Shown: piece by piece, positions 23,641-33,478 of the stretch | Numbering within the stretch: position 1 is the stretch's first letter | Layout of the letters: every line of letters begins with the position of its first letter | Origin: JACKCR01 sp041390305 | GTDB taxonomy: Bacteria > Eisenbacteria > RBG-16-71-46 > CAIMUX01 | DNA length: 64,000 bases | Direction: 5' to 3' | Assembly: GCA_041390305.1 (NCBI GenBank) | Contig: JAWKQE010000010.1 | Coordinates: 124,001 to 188,000 of the forward strand | Notes under the pieces: model-generated | Database searches by the model: none | What the model was told of the DNA's origin: nothing | What the model saw: only the letters and a program-made list of their open reading frames with translations | Made by a program: the position numbers and the translations under genes

Positions 23641-25935
23641 TCAGGACGCGCGCCGCAGGGCCGACGAGTGGAACGCTTCACGCATCGCGCGATCGAGTTC
23701 GCCTGAGTTCAGCGGCTTCGACACGTAGCCATCCATCCCGGCCGCCAGACATTCCTCGCGATGTGACTGCATGGCGTGCGCGGTGAGGGCCACGATGGCG
23801 ACTCGTGGGCGTTCTGGATGCCCGGATTCATAGGCCCGGATCCGGCGGGTGGCGTCGAGTCCGTCGAGGACCGGCATCTGGCAGTCCATCAGGACCAGGT
23901 CGTAGGAGTCCTTCGATACTGCCTCCAGGGCTTTCTCGCCGTCCACTACGACCACCGCCTCGATTCCCATCTTCTCGAGCACTCGGCACGCCACCTTCTG
24001 ATTGACTACGTTGTCTTCCGCCAGGAGCACACGGTGGGGAAGCGGACCGATCTCGGCCACGGTCGGGCCTTTGGACGCACGGTCCGGGTTCTCCGCCCGA
24101 TCGAACGGGACCTCGATCCAGAACGTCGACCCCTCACCAAACTCACTGGCCACCCCGATCCGCCCGCCCATGAGCGCGGTAAGCTGCCGGCAGATCGAGA
24201 GACCAAGCCCCGTACCACCATGCTCTCGCGTCGTGGAAGGATCTGCCTGTACGAACGCATCGAACAACTCGCTCTGCCTCTCGGCGGGAATCCCCACGCC
24301 GGTGTCGACGACCTCGAACCGCACTTCACTGGGCCGGTCCGTTCCGAGGACGCGCACGGTCACGGACCCAGCGGGCGTGAACTTCAGGGCGTTGTTGAGG
24401 AGGTTCGTGAGGATCTGACGGAGACGGGTCGGGTCCCCGGCGACTACCGGAAGATCGGCGCTGACCTCGAGCCGGAGTTCGAGGCCTTTTGCTCCGGCCG
24501 TCGCCGACATTCCCCGGACCACCTCACGCGCGCAGTCCCCCGGATGGAAGGTGATGGACTCCAAAACGAGCATGCCCGCCTCGATCTTCGAGAAGTCGAG
24601 AATGTCGTTGATCACCGTGAGCAGGATCTCCGCGCTCGACTTGATCACCTGCGCGCAATCACGCTGTTCCTCGTCGAGCTCGGTCCCGAGCAGCACGTCG
24701 TTCATTCCCACGATTCCGTTGAGTGGAGTGCGGATCTCATGGCTCATGTTCGCCAGGAACCGGCTCTTCGAGTGGTCGGCCTCGGCCGCCGCGTCGCGCG
24801 CGCGCTCCGCCTCGTCCTTGGCTGCGATCAGCTCGGCCTCCTGCTGCTTCTGCCTTCGGATATCGATGAAGGCCTCGAGAAGACAGGGACGCCCCTCCCA
24901 CTCGAACGGCAGGACCGTCTTCAGGATCGGGATCGCGTTGCCGTCGCCGTCCAGGGTCTTGGCCTCGCGTCCCTCGATCCGCTGATGGAGGTCGAGAACA
25001 GGACAGCAGTGAGCGAAGGCGGGACAGACGTGGCCATGGCATTGGACGCCGACGACCTGGTCTTCCGTCTGTCCGGTGAGCTCGAGCGCGGCCCGGTTGG
25101 CTTTGAGCACGGTGTGGCCGTGATCGATGATCATGATACCGAACGGGAGTGAGTCGATGAGCCGTTCCGTTCGCCGAACGCTCCCGATCAGACGTTGCGT
25201 GAGTTTGTCGCTCGAGACCAGCACCGCCCGGATGGTGCGCTCCCAGAAGAGCAGCGCGGCAATCCCGAGCGCCCAGAGGGCCAGATGCCAGGCGATGAGC
25301 GTGTTGCGCGCGTCCCCCACGGCCGCGAAGAGCGGACCCAGTTCGACAGCGGCAGCGACGCCCCCTCTCACGTCACCGACTTCGTAGCCTTGGTGACCGT
25401 GGCAGGCGAGACAGTTCTCTTCGACGTAGAGCGGCCGCATCAGACGAAGCACGGGAGAACCGTCGAGATTGGTCTGCTCCACCACGACCGAATCACCGGC
25501 CTCGAAACGGAGGAGCGCGTTTCGCTCCCAGTCGTCGGGCTCGTTGAGTCCGCGAATTGGCTCGAGGCTGGTGATCTTGCCCTGCACGAAGTCCGACTCG
25601 CCGAGAACCTCGTTGATCTGCCGGATCATGTACGCCGGGTTCATGAGGGTGAGCATCGGCATCCCCTCGAGTTCGAGATCACGGTGAGGAATGTGGGCAA
25701 GGTTCGGATTGGGAGGAGTGGCCTCGGTCGCCGGGACGTATGCCCCGCCATGGCTGGCCGCCCACCGGCGGGTGGCGAGGTCACGCTCGAAGTAGGCTTC
25801 GGCACGAACTCGCGCGAGTCCTACGACGAACTTCCGTTGCTGCTGGAGGTTCCAGGCGAACGAAAGCAGGAGCAGGGCGCTCCAAGCCGCGAGGGGAACC
25901 CACCAGAGCTTTCTGGGTTGGGCTGTGGCCAACAT
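23641..25935 (-). CDS. Hybrid histidine kinase with DUF3365 haem-type sensor and Cys-rich PAS
   Basis: A membrane hybrid kinase of 764 residues. ATG 25935 follows GGAGG and begins just before the first membrane helix; the open frame continues upstream without coding character. Order of parts: membrane helix (about 12-30), periplasmic DUF3365 domain with CLACH (175-179), second helix, then a PAS domain with clustered cysteines (CHGHVCPAFAHCCP). Next come HisKA (phospho-acceptor in MSHEIRTP), HATPase (GVGIP, GGTGLGLSICRQL) and a C-terminal receiver (VLMDCQMPVLDG). The PAS cysteine pattern recurs in many environmental kinases and may bind iron-sulphur or another metal; that is inference. It is divergent from another hybrid kinase. 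Confidence 0.94.
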   Translation of the reverse strand: MLATAQPRKLWWVPLAAWSALLLLSFAWNLQQQRKFVVGLARVRAEAYFERDLATRRWAASHGGAYVPATEATPPNPNLAHIPHRDLELEGMPMLTLMNPAYMIRQINEVLGESDFVQGKITSLEPIRGLNEPDDWERNALLRFEAGDSVVVEQTNLDGSPVLRLMRPLYVEENCLACHGHQGYEVGDVRGGVAAAVELGPLFAAVGDARNTLIAWHLALWALGIAALLFWERTIRAVLVSSDKLTQRLIGSVRRTERLIDSLPFGIMIIDHGHTVLKANRAALELTGQTEDQVVGVQCHGHVCPAFAHCCPVLDLHQRIEGREAKTLDGDGNAIPILKTVLPFEWEGRPCLLEAFIDIRRQKQQEAELIAAKDEAERARDAAAEADHSKSRFLANMSHEIRTPLNGIVGMNDVLLGTELDEEQRDCAQVIKSSAEILLTVINDILDFSKIEAGMLVLESITFHPGDCAREVVRGMSATAGAKGLELRLEVSADLPVVAGDPTRLRQILTNLLNNALKFTPAGSVTVRVLGTDRPSEVRFEVVDTGVGIPAERQSELFDAFVQADPSTTREHGGTGLGLSICRQLTALMGGRIGVASEFGEGSTFWIEVPFDRAENPDRASKGPTVAEIGPLPHRVLLAEDNVVNQKVACRVLEKMGIEAVVVVDGEKALEAVSKDSYDLVLMDCQMPVLDGLDATRRIRAYESGHPERPRVAIVALTAHAMQSHREECLAAGMDGYVSKPLNSGELDRAMREAFHSSALRRAS

Positions 25936-26300
25936 CCGATCCTCCGTTTCGGGCTCGCGCTCGACGCAGACGCGAGCTGGGCCGCGAACACGTCGAGACC
26001 AACGGCGCGTCACCCGGGATGCGCCCATACAGGTATCGGTGGAGGCGGCCCGTTCGTTGAGTTCCTCGGCGGATCCGTGCGCGAGGTCGGATCGCGGCTC
26101 CGGCAAACCGCTCAACATGCAGTCCGGATCTCCCGATACTCAACCCGAGAGGCCGCCCAATGTCGCGACGCTTCCGTGCCTCGCACCGGAATGCCGCTTG
26201 CCGGACATCCGGACAGGGCAGCTCCCCAGGCAGGGCCCGAGCCGGCCCCGTGGACCCGTTTGGATGGGTGGGGAGCCGACGACGGCGGTCCGGAGGAAAG
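25936..26300. promoter_or_regulatory. Shared divergent promoter region of two hybrid kinases
   Basis: These 365 bases separate two hybrid kinase genes that point away from each other, so both promoters should lie here. GGAGG sites abut both ends (for the minus gene near 25940, for the plus gene 26292-26296). I see no convincing -35/-10 pair and no long inverted repeat. Both kinase frames remain open for part of it, but the translation there looks non-coding. Confidence 0.35.
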
Positions 26301-28700
26301 GTGCCCTTGTCGTCGAAACCAAGTGGCCTAGGTCCGCTGCCGCCGGATGACGCGTACGAGCTGCTGGCTCTGCCCTCGGTTCTCGGCTGCGTGCTCTCCT
26401 ACGACAGGAGGGTAGTCTGGCTCAGTGAAGGCTGGATGGCCGGAACCGGATTCTCGTCGACGGACCTCCTGGGTACCCCTATCGAAGACCACCTCCACCC
26501 GGACGACACAGCCTCGACCGTCGGGGCCATCGAAACGGCCTCGAGCAGACCAGGCCAGCTCGTAGCGTTTCGCACCCGCGTCCGCCACCTCCGTGGGGAG
26601 TGGAGGTGGCTCAGTTGGGCAATCCGGGCCGACTCGGTGCGAGAACGGGTGTACGGTTGGGCTGCGGATGTTACCGAAAGCGTCCGGGCGGAGACACTCC
26701 ACGAGATCGTCGCGCGGATGGCGAAGATCGGGGGCTGGGAGATCGACCTCACGACCAAGGAGATCGCGTGGAGCGACCAGGTGCGCCGAATTCACGGGGT
26801 GGACGAGCATTACACGCCAACGTTCGCCGATGCCCTGGCCCTGTTTCCCGAAGACGTGGATCTCCAGGCTCTGCTCGAACGCGCGGTACAGAAGGGGCTC
26901 GACTCCGGCGCCCCGTGGGACGTCGAGATCCCGGTCCACACGAGGCGTGGCGATGAACTCTGGGTGCGAGCTCTCGGGGAGACGGAGTACGGGGTGGATG
27001 GTCCGGTCCGGCTACGGGGTGCGTTCCAGGACGTTACGGAGCGCAAGTCGACCGAGGTCGAGTTCACTCGGTACAGCATGGGGCTCCGTGCCGTCCTCGA
27101 CATCACCTCGGACGGCGGCCTCTCGTCTCAGGAACGGATCGCGGAACTGCTCGGCATCGGTCGCGAACTCTTCGGGGCCGAGAGAGCCGCGGTGCTGCGG
27201 ACGACCGGCGAAGACCACGAAGTTCTCGCCCGATCTGGAAGTCTGAGTGGCAACGACGTTGGAGCGATGCTCGCGGCGGAAGCACTCCATCGGGCCTACC
27301 ACATTGCCGATGCCTCGCCCCCTGGCTTCCCCGCAGCCTCTGCCGGCGCCGTCGCGAGCTTCATCGGCGTCCCGTTGGCCTGGGGCGAACAGGAACGAGG
27401 CTCCGTGGCCTTCTCTTCGACACGGTCCCGGAACCCGTACTCCGACGCCGACGAGGACCTCGTCCTCCTGATCGCGAGAGCCATCGGAAACGAACTCGAC
27501 GGTGAATCGAGGAGGATCAACCTGGAGTCTGCTCGCCGGGCCGCGGAAGCCGCGAACGAGGCTAAGAGCGCGTTTCTCGCCCAGATGAGTCACGAGATCC
27601 GCACGCCGCTCAACGGCGTGCTGGGTATGGCCGACGTCCTCGCAATGGGTCCCACCGAAGGGGAACGGAATGAAGCTCTAGTCACGATCCGGTCGTCGGG
27701 GGAAGCACTCCTCTCGATCATCGACGACATCCTGGACCTGTCGAAAGCCGAGGCCGGCGAGATCCGTCTAGAACCCCTCCCGACCCGGATCCGGGAGGTT
27801 GCCCGAGATGCTCTGGCAGCGATCCGACCCCGCGTGACCGAGCGGGGAGTCTCGCTCTCGCTCGAGGTCGCCGACGAGGTGCCGGAGATCGCGGTCTTCG
27901 ATGCTCTGCGAGTCCGGCAGGTGATCTCCAACTTCCTCGCCAACGCCGCGAAGTTCACGACGGCCGGTTCGATCTCTCTGCGGGTCGGGGTTCGGCAGGG
28001 TCCTCGGCTCCACATCGAAGTGGAAGACACGGGGATCGGTTTCGCGACCGAGGACGCGCCACGGCTCTTCGAGCGGTTCACCCAAGCCGACGCGAGTACT
28101 ACCCGGCGCTTTGGTGGCACTGGGCTCGGGCTCGCTATCTCCCGGTCCCTCCTCGAACTGATGGGCGGCGAGATCGGGGCGCGAGGTGAGGTCGGAAAGG
28201 GCGCGACCTTCTGGTGCGAGTTCCCTGCCGCGGTCCCGAGTCAGGACGTCGGGCCGCGCGCCGCACGATCCCGTGGCGCCCATCGCCTCCACGGAGATCG
28301 CCCACGCAGGTTCGACGCTCCGAAACGCGTCCTCGTCGTCGACGACAACATCGTCAACCAGAAGATCGCACGAAAGCTGTTGGAACGGGCCGGTTGCGAC
28401 GTTCTCCTCGCGAGCAGCGGGCGGGAGGCGCTGTCGATCCTGTCTGGACCTTGCCAGGTAGACGCCGTCTTCATGGACTGCCGGATGCCCGAGATGGACG
28501 GCTATCAGACAACCCAGATCATCCGTCAGGGAGGGCCCGAGATTCGTGACCTACCCGTGATCGCCCTGACCGCGAGTGCGCTCGAGAGCGACGCTGCGGC
28601 CTGTTTCGACGCTGGGATGGACGCGTTCCTACCCAAACCCGTGTCGATCGCAAGTCTCGAAAGCCTCTGGAAGGACCTCTTCTACTCCGCGGCGGGCTAG
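26301..28700 (+). CDS. Cytosolic hybrid histidine kinase: PAS-PAS-GAF-HisKA-HATPase-receiver
   Basis: A soluble hybrid kinase of about 799 residues. No membrane helix is evident. Two PAS domains occupy about 20-290 (WLSEGWMAGTGFSSTDLLG, GWEIDLTTKEIAWSDQVRRI). A GAF domain covers about 310-440. HisKA (MSHEIRTPLNGVLGM), HATPase (NAAKFT, DTGIGF, GGTGLGLAISRSLLELMGG) and a receiver (VFMDCRMPEMDG, PKPV) follow. GTG 26301 is preferred because GGAGG lies at 26292-26296; TTG 26307 is an alternative with better spacing. The upstream 47 codons of the same frame are Arg-rich and unlikely to be coding. The final target protein is unknown; the pilus ATPase lies next downstream. Confidence 0.93.
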   Translation: MPLSSKPSGLGPLPPDDAYELLALPSVLGCVLSYDRRVVWLSEGWMAGTGFSSTDLLGTPIEDHLHPDDTASTVGAIETASSRPGQLVAFRTRVRHLRGEWRWLSWAIRADSVRERVYGWAADVTESVRAETLHEIVARMAKIGGWEIDLTTKEIAWSDQVRRIHGVDEHYTPTFADALALFPEDVDLQALLERAVQKGLDSGAPWDVEIPVHTRRGDELWVRALGETEYGVDGPVRLRGAFQDVTERKSTEVEFTRYSMGLRAVLDITSDGGLSSQERIAELLGIGRELFGAERAAVLRTTGEDHEVLARSGSLSGNDVGAMLAAEALHRAYHIADASPPGFPAASAGAVASFIGVPLAWGEQERGSVAFSSTRSRNPYSDADEDLVLLIARAIGNELDGESRRINLESARRAAEAANEAKSAFLAQMSHEIRTPLNGVLGMADVLAMGPTEGERNEALVTIRSSGEALLSIIDDILDLSKAEAGEIRLEPLPTRIREVARDALAAIRPRVTERGVSLSLEVADEVPEIAVFDALRVRQVISNFLANAAKFTTAGSISLRVGVRQGPRLHIEVEDTGIGFATEDAPRLFERFTQADASTTRRFGGTGLGLAISRSLLELMGGEIGARGEVGKGATFWCEFPAAVPSQDVGPRAARSRGAHRLHGDRPRRFDAPKRVLVVDDNIVNQKIARKLLERAGCDVLLASSGREALSILSGPCQVDAVFMDCRMPEMDGYQTTQIIRQGGPEIRDLPVIALTASALESDAAACFDAGMDAFLPKPVSIASLESLWKDLFYSAAG

Positions 28701-28870
28701 GCGGGTGCTGGGCAGACGACGGGACCACCACGCCGCATCGCTCTCAAGTTCTTCCACCCACCCGTCGATCAGGAAACGGACCGGAGTCCGAGACCGACTT
28801 ACTCTCCTCGGCGGCAACGTCGTTGCTCCCGTAGGCTCCTCGACGGCCGACGAACTGAGGTGGCTCGATC

Positions 28871-30430
28871 ATGAACAATCGACCCGATCGGATCGATGGC
28901 CATAGCCTCCGCCCGGCGCGGGTCTCAGCCGATCCGTTCCTTCCCGATCCGGAGGCCACGGCCCTCATTCCCTACCAGCTAGCGGCCCGCTTCCTCATCA
29001 TGCCTCTGTCCGTCGAGGGGCCGAGCATCAGAGTCGCGATGAAGGACCCGAAGGACTTCCAGGCTCTGGACTACATCGAACTGGTCTCGAAGAAACGACC
29101 CATCCCGGTCGAAATGCCTGAGGCCCGGCTTCGCGAACTCATCCACCGAGTCTACGGCTCGCAGGCCGGAGCCGGTCAGCTCGAGGCGGTCGCTGCTGAA
29201 GCAACGAAGATCTCGAATCAGGGGGCGGACGGCTCCGAGCTTCCGATCGTCCAGCTCGTGGACCAGATCCTCTTCGAGGCGGTGCGGGTCAGGGCCACCG
29301 ACATCCATCTTCAGCCGGAGGAGACCGAGCTGCTCATCCGGCTCCGGATCGACGGCGTCCTGACCATCGTATCGCGGCTCCCGGCCCCACTTCGGCAACC
29401 GGTATCGACCAGGGTGAAGGTGCTCGCCGGGCTCGATATCTCCGAGCGCCGCGTTCCGCAGGACGGGAAGTTCGAACTCGCGGTCGGCGAGAAGAGAATC
29501 GACCTCCGGGTCTCCACGACGCCGACCATCCACGGGGAAAACGTCGTCCTGCGGGTTCTCGACCGGAACACCGTCGACGTCGGATTCTCCGAGCTGGGCT
29601 TCGCAGACGAGGATCAGGAGCGGATCTCCAATCTGGTGCGTCGTCCACACGGGATCTTCCTGGTCACCGGACCGACAGGGTCGGGAAAGACGACCAGCCT
29701 CTACAGCGCACTCCGCCTCTTCGACAAGGAGAGGCTGAACATCATGACGCTCGAAGATCCTGTCGAGTACCGGATGGCCGGCGTCCGACAGTCGCAGATC
29801 TCCGAGAAGGCGGGCTTCGGTTTCGCGAAAGGCCTCCGCGCCCTCATGCGCCAGGATCCCGACGTCATCTTGGTGGGTGAGATCCGCGACCAGGAAACCG
29901 CCGAGATCGCGATGCGCGCCTCCCTCACAGGACACATGGTCCTGAGCACTCTCCACACCAACACCGCCCTCGAGACCCTGGCCCGTCTCCGCGACATGGG
30001 AGTGCCCGCCTTTCTCATCTCGACGACGATCAACGGGGTCATGGCGCAGCGGCTCATGCGACGGATCTGCAGGTACTGTATCGCCACGCGTCCGGCGACG
30101 ACTGCGGAGAAGGCCTGCCTGGACGTTCCGGCGGGTGAACCTCTGACGCTCCACTTCGGCTCCGGGTGCTCGGAATGTCAGAGCCAGGGGTACCGGGGCC
30201 GGTTCGCGGTCTTCGAGATCCTGGAAGTCACGGACGACGTGCGTCGGGCGATCGTGCAGGGGAAGGCCGTCCGCGACATCGAGGCCGAACTCGTTGCCAC
30301 GGGATACGAGACCCTCCGCCGCAACGCGGTTCGCCGAGTGATCGAGGGCTGGTCGACCGTAGAAGAACTCGTGCGGGTGCTCGGCGCCGCCCCGTCCGTC
30401 GGCGACAACGATTCAGCGCTGGCTGCGTAG
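28871..30430 (+). CDS. GspE/PilB-family assembly ATPase
   Basis: The hexameric ATPase that powers pilus or pseudopilus extension, 519 residues. An N-terminal GspE-like domain (about 25-110) precedes the NTPase. Walker A is GPTGSGKTT (267-275). The Asp box (TLEDPVEY), Walker B region (LMRQDPDVILVGEIRD) and His box (STLHTNTA) are all present. A tetracysteine metal site is formed by C400/C403 and C433/C436, as in PilB and GspE and absent from PilT. It is the only locus gene on the plus strand and converges with the secretin gene. PilT-like retraction ATPase is not seen nearby. PilB versus GspE cannot be decided from sequence alone. Confidence 0.95.
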   Translation: MNNRPDRIDGHSLRPARVSADPFLPDPEATALIPYQLAARFLIMPLSVEGPSIRVAMKDPKDFQALDYIELVSKKRPIPVEMPEARLRELIHRVYGSQAGAGQLEAVAAEATKISNQGADGSELPIVQLVDQILFEAVRVRATDIHLQPEETELLIRLRIDGVLTIVSRLPAPLRQPVSTRVKVLAGLDISERRVPQDGKFELAVGEKRIDLRVSTTPTIHGENVVLRVLDRNTVDVGFSELGFADEDQERISNLVRRPHGIFLVTGPTGSGKTTSLYSALRLFDKERLNIMTLEDPVEYRMAGVRQSQISEKAGFGFAKGLRALMRQDPDVILVGEIRDQETAEIAMRASLTGHMVLSTLHTNTALETLARLRDMGVPAFLISTTINGVMAQRLMRRICRYCIATRPATTAEKACLDVPAGEPLTLHFGSGCSECQSQGYRGRFAVFEILEVTDDVRRAIVQGKAVRDIEAELVATGYETLRRNAVRRVIEGWSTVEELVRVLGAAPSVGDNDSALAA

Positions 30431-30495
30431 CCCGGCCGGCCAGAGAATCCGAAGTAGCCCCACGGTGACGTCCGTTTGGGCCGGCCAGGGCTCTA

Positions 30496-32361
30496 TCATC
30501 GCGAGCGCGCCATCTCCTCCGGACCCGCCCACCCGTCGAACGTACCGGCGGGATCGTGACTCCAGCCCTGTTCGAGTTCTTCGATGACGTTCCTCAGGTC
30601 TGCTGCATCCGTCTCTTCTTTCGCTCGCGCCAGCAGGGCGACCGCGTCGGCCCGGTTTCCGCGCTCCGCGACCCGCAGCGCCTCGTTGACGAGGGCGGCG
30701 GTCCGGATGGGACTGGAGTCCACGTGTTCGAGGATCCAGTCGAGGCGACCGGAGTTCCGGCCCAAAGCGGCGTCCAAGGCGAGTAGATTGCACCGTGCCC
30801 ACGCTACGGCTCTTCCCGTCGTGCCAGAGACCTTCATCCACTGGACTTCGGCGTCTTCGATCCGCCCGTCCTGGGCGAGAAAGTAGCCCAGGTTGATCCG
30901 GGCCTCCGGCCGATCCGGGGCAAGAACCACCGCGCGCTCGGCATGCGCCACCGCTCGCGGGCGGTCCCCGGCGGCGAACGCGTCGAGTGCCCTGTTGTGC
31001 TCGTGCGCCGCGAGAATGTTCCGAGGATCGGACGTGTTCCACCGCGACTCGACCCTGAGTCCCATCCCGGTCTCGCACAGACTCCTGGCCAACCTGTCGC
31101 GGATGATCCGCGGGGTGAGGAGGACGACGAGTTCGCGCCTCTGTTCTTCGACCTTCGTTCGGCGAAAGAGCGCACCCAGGTAGGGAATCCGGGAGAGAAT
31201 AGGGATCCCGCTGACTCGATCCGACTCGAGGGTCTGGATCATCCCGCCGATGACCAGGGTCTGTTCCTCGCGTAGGCGCACCGAGGTCTGAGTCTCCCGG
31301 GTATCGATGATCGGCTGAGGTGGGAGGTTGGGAAGGGACTCGGTGAAGCCCGTGACCGAAGAAACGGTGGGATGAACCTGGAGCGTGATGCTCCCGTCGT
31401 CGGCGATCTGGGCGAAGACCTCGAGAACGACTCCGGCCTCTTTGAACCCGATCTGGTACTGCACGTAAGGCTGACTCCCCTCAGCCGTGAGGACCTGGAT
31501 CTCGTAGTAGGGGATGTTCTCGCTCATCCGGAAGATCCCTGGTTCGTTGCCCATAGCAGCGACTCTCGGCCTGGAGATGATCTCCAGGTTCCCGTGCTGC
31601 TCGAGGGCTTCGATCAGCAGATCGAGCTTGTCCGCACGCAGGAGACCCATCTGAAAGAGCCCGCCCAAGTCCTCGGTCGTGCGAAGCTGCAGCAACCCTC
31701 CCGCATCGGTGTTGGGTTCCAGGTCGTTCCAACCGTTCCCGAACACCGTCCAGTCGATTCCGACCTGAAGGGCCTTGTCGAGTGACACCTCCACGATTTT
31801 GGCCTCGATATGGACCTGATCGGAGAGCGTCGTCTCCAGCTCGTCCAAGTACTTGCCGGCCTCGCGCACGCGGGAGGGAGGCGCGATCACAGTGACGCTG
31901 CCGGCGCGGGGCGAGACGGTGAATCTCGCCTCTTCACCCAGGATGGCCAGGAGCGCTGCCTGCACCTCGGCCCAGAAGGCGGCCTCCGGGTTCCCAAGGT
32001 AGTCGACACGGAACGTCCTGGTCTCGGCGGCGGAGACGACGATCGACCCTCCCTCGATCCGGTAGGCGAAGTCGTGCGCCTGCGCCAGGGACTCGAGGGC
32101 TTCCCCGATCGTCGCGTCGAGGATCCGAGTCTGGGTCGAGCAAGAAAGCGCTCCCTCGAGGACCAGGCCCAGCCCCGTTCCATCGAGAAGGAGGTGAAGC
32201 GTCTCGTCGAGCCGCAGGTCGCTCTGGGATAGCGAGAACCGTGTGCTGTCAGGGATGTCCACGCGGTCACAGAGGATGGACCAAGCCTGAGCCGGAGCAC
32301 TGGTAGGAGTCACCGCGAGAATCACGACAAGCGCGATAGCCGCCTTCACGTCGTCGATCAC
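30496..32361 (-). CDS. Secretin (PilQ/GspD family) with C-terminal TPR region
   Basis: The outer-membrane channel of the pilus or secretion apparatus, about 621 residues. A signal peptide (AAIALVVILAV, cleavage near APAQA) supports GTG 32361 as start, though the frame is open further upstream. A short secretin N-terminal domain (LRLDETLHLLLDGTGLGLVL) and an N1-type domain (VTVIAPPSRVREAGKYLDEL) precede the secretin core (ELVVLLTPRII, VIGGMI). The last 170 residues are TPR-like (ALDAFAAGDRPRAVAHAERA, PEARINLGYFLAQDGRIEDA). That is unusual, because secretins normally end in a short pilotin-binding segment. It is the last gene of a six-gene minus-strand series. Confidence 0.92.
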   Translation of the reverse strand: MIDDVKAAIALVVILAVTPTSAPAQAWSILCDRVDIPDSTRFSLSQSDLRLDETLHLLLDGTGLGLVLEGALSCSTQTRILDATIGEALESLAQAHDFAYRIEGGSIVVSAAETRTFRVDYLGNPEAAFWAEVQAALLAILGEEARFTVSPRAGSVTVIAPPSRVREAGKYLDELETTLSDQVHIEAKIVEVSLDKALQVGIDWTVFGNGWNDLEPNTDAGGLLQLRTTEDLGGLFQMGLLRADKLDLLIEALEQHGNLEIISRPRVAAMGNEPGIFRMSENIPYYEIQVLTAEGSQPYVQYQIGFKEAGVVLEVFAQIADDGSITLQVHPTVSSVTGFTESLPNLPPQPIIDTRETQTSVRLREEQTLVIGGMIQTLESDRVSGIPILSRIPYLGALFRRTKVEEQRRELVVLLTPRIIRDRLARSLCETGMGLRVESRWNTSDPRNILAAHEHNRALDAFAAGDRPRAVAHAERAVVLAPDRPEARINLGYFLAQDGRIEDAEVQWMKVSGTTGRAVAWARCNLLALDAALGRNSGRLDWILEHVDSSPIRTAALVNEALRVAERGNRADAVALLARAKEETDAADLRNVIEELEQGWSHDPAGTFDGWAGPEEMARSR

Positions 32362-32455
32362 CCGGGCGACGGCAGAGACTCCACGGCGGCAACCGACACA
32401 ACGAAAGGTCCGGCCCGCGTGCAAACCCACGACCGGCCCGTTTCCGATGTTTCGT

Positions 32456-33478
32456 TCAACCCCCGACGTGGAGCCGAACTCTGCGCCCGTTCGAATGCCG
32501 AATCCAGACTCCATTCTCATCGATTTCCTCCACCGTCCATTGCGCTGCGGAACCACCCGCCTCCACGATCTGATCTCCGATCCACGCCCTCGGGGTCGAT
32601 CCGGTCACCACGGCCCTCAGGGTCGGCGCCTCCATGCCGCTCGGAAGGTCGGCGCTCCCTGATGCCGCGTGAAACGGATCGCTGGATGCGCCAACGCCCG
32701 GTTCGCCCAGGGTTTCGCCGTCCGGAGCGGGGCGCGTGAACGTCTCCAACAGGAGATGCGCGTGGAGAGATCCGGCCTCCCGAACCAGTCCGACCTCCGA
32801 GACTCGCCACAGCCGCTCGGCCTCTGCCAGGGAGTCCAGGAGCTCGACGACGCGGCGGAACCCGGTTCTCAACATCAGATCGAGCTTCCAGTGGTAGAGA
32901 ACGAGGCCCGGTGTGAACTCGACACTCTCCTCGAGCCCCCCCGGCAGATCCTCCCTCTGCGATTCCGGGTCATCCGAGTACTCCTGCTCCCCCCAGTCGT
33001 CGCTGGCCCAGACCTCGCCGTCCTCCTCGGACTCGCCTCCTGCGTCGCGCGCCTCGGAATCGTCCTGCGTCCCATTGCGCCCGCGCGGATCCGGCGCGTC
33101 GACGGTCTGGCTGCGCTCGCGTATCTTGTACTCGTAGTTGCGGATCTCGAGGGACTCCAGAATCGCGAGAAGGTCTTCGAGGATCGGGCCCGGGACGCCC
33201 CCATACGGGATCGCGAGTTCGACGCCACCGCTCTCCTCGGCTTCGTCGAGGACCGACCTGGAGAGAACCGAGTCTTCGAGATCTGCGCGGTCGGAGGCGA
33301 GGTTCGCGACCTCGACCTCGAGCAGGGACCGGGCGCGCGCCCCGGCCACGATCCGGACCGCTCCCGAAGCGATGAGCACGACGCCAAGCACGGCCGCCAA
33401 GGCCAACCAGATTCGGGTACCCCCACGGACCCGGAGGGGCGAGCGCCGCTGACTGATGTGGTCGCGGAGGCCTCTCAT
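32456..33478 (-). CDS. PilO-like / PilP-like fused pilus alignment protein
   Basis: A 340-residue inner-membrane protein. A basic N-terminus and one membrane helix (about 23-46, WLALAAVLGVVLIASGAVRI) are followed by a coiled coil and an acidic low-complexity stretch (about 130-185). A PilO/GspM-like globular part follows (LVLYHWKLDLMLRTGFRRVVELL). The C-terminal 60 residues (AWIGDQIVEAGGSAAQWTV then EIDENGVWIRHSNGRRVRL) resemble a PilP/GspC-type HR domain, which contacts the secretin. In classical systems these are two genes. It overlaps the PilM/N-like gene by four bases. The PilP assignment rests on pattern and position and is less sure than PilO. Confidence 0.75.
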   Translation of the reverse strand: MRGLRDHISQRRSPLRVRGGTRIWLALAAVLGVVLIASGAVRIVAGARARSLLEVEVANLASDRADLEDSVLSRSVLDEAEESGGVELAIPYGGVPGPILEDLLAILESLEIRNYEYKIRERSQTVDAPDPRGRNGTQDDSEARDAGGESEEDGEVWASDDWGEQEYSDDPESQREDLPGGLEESVEFTPGLVLYHWKLDLMLRTGFRRVVELLDSLAEAERLWRVSEVGLVREAGSLHAHLLLETFTRPAPDGETLGEPGVGASSDPFHAASGSADLPSGMEAPTLRAVVTGSTPRAWIGDQIVEAGGSAAQWTVEEIDENGVWIRHSNGRRVRLHVGG

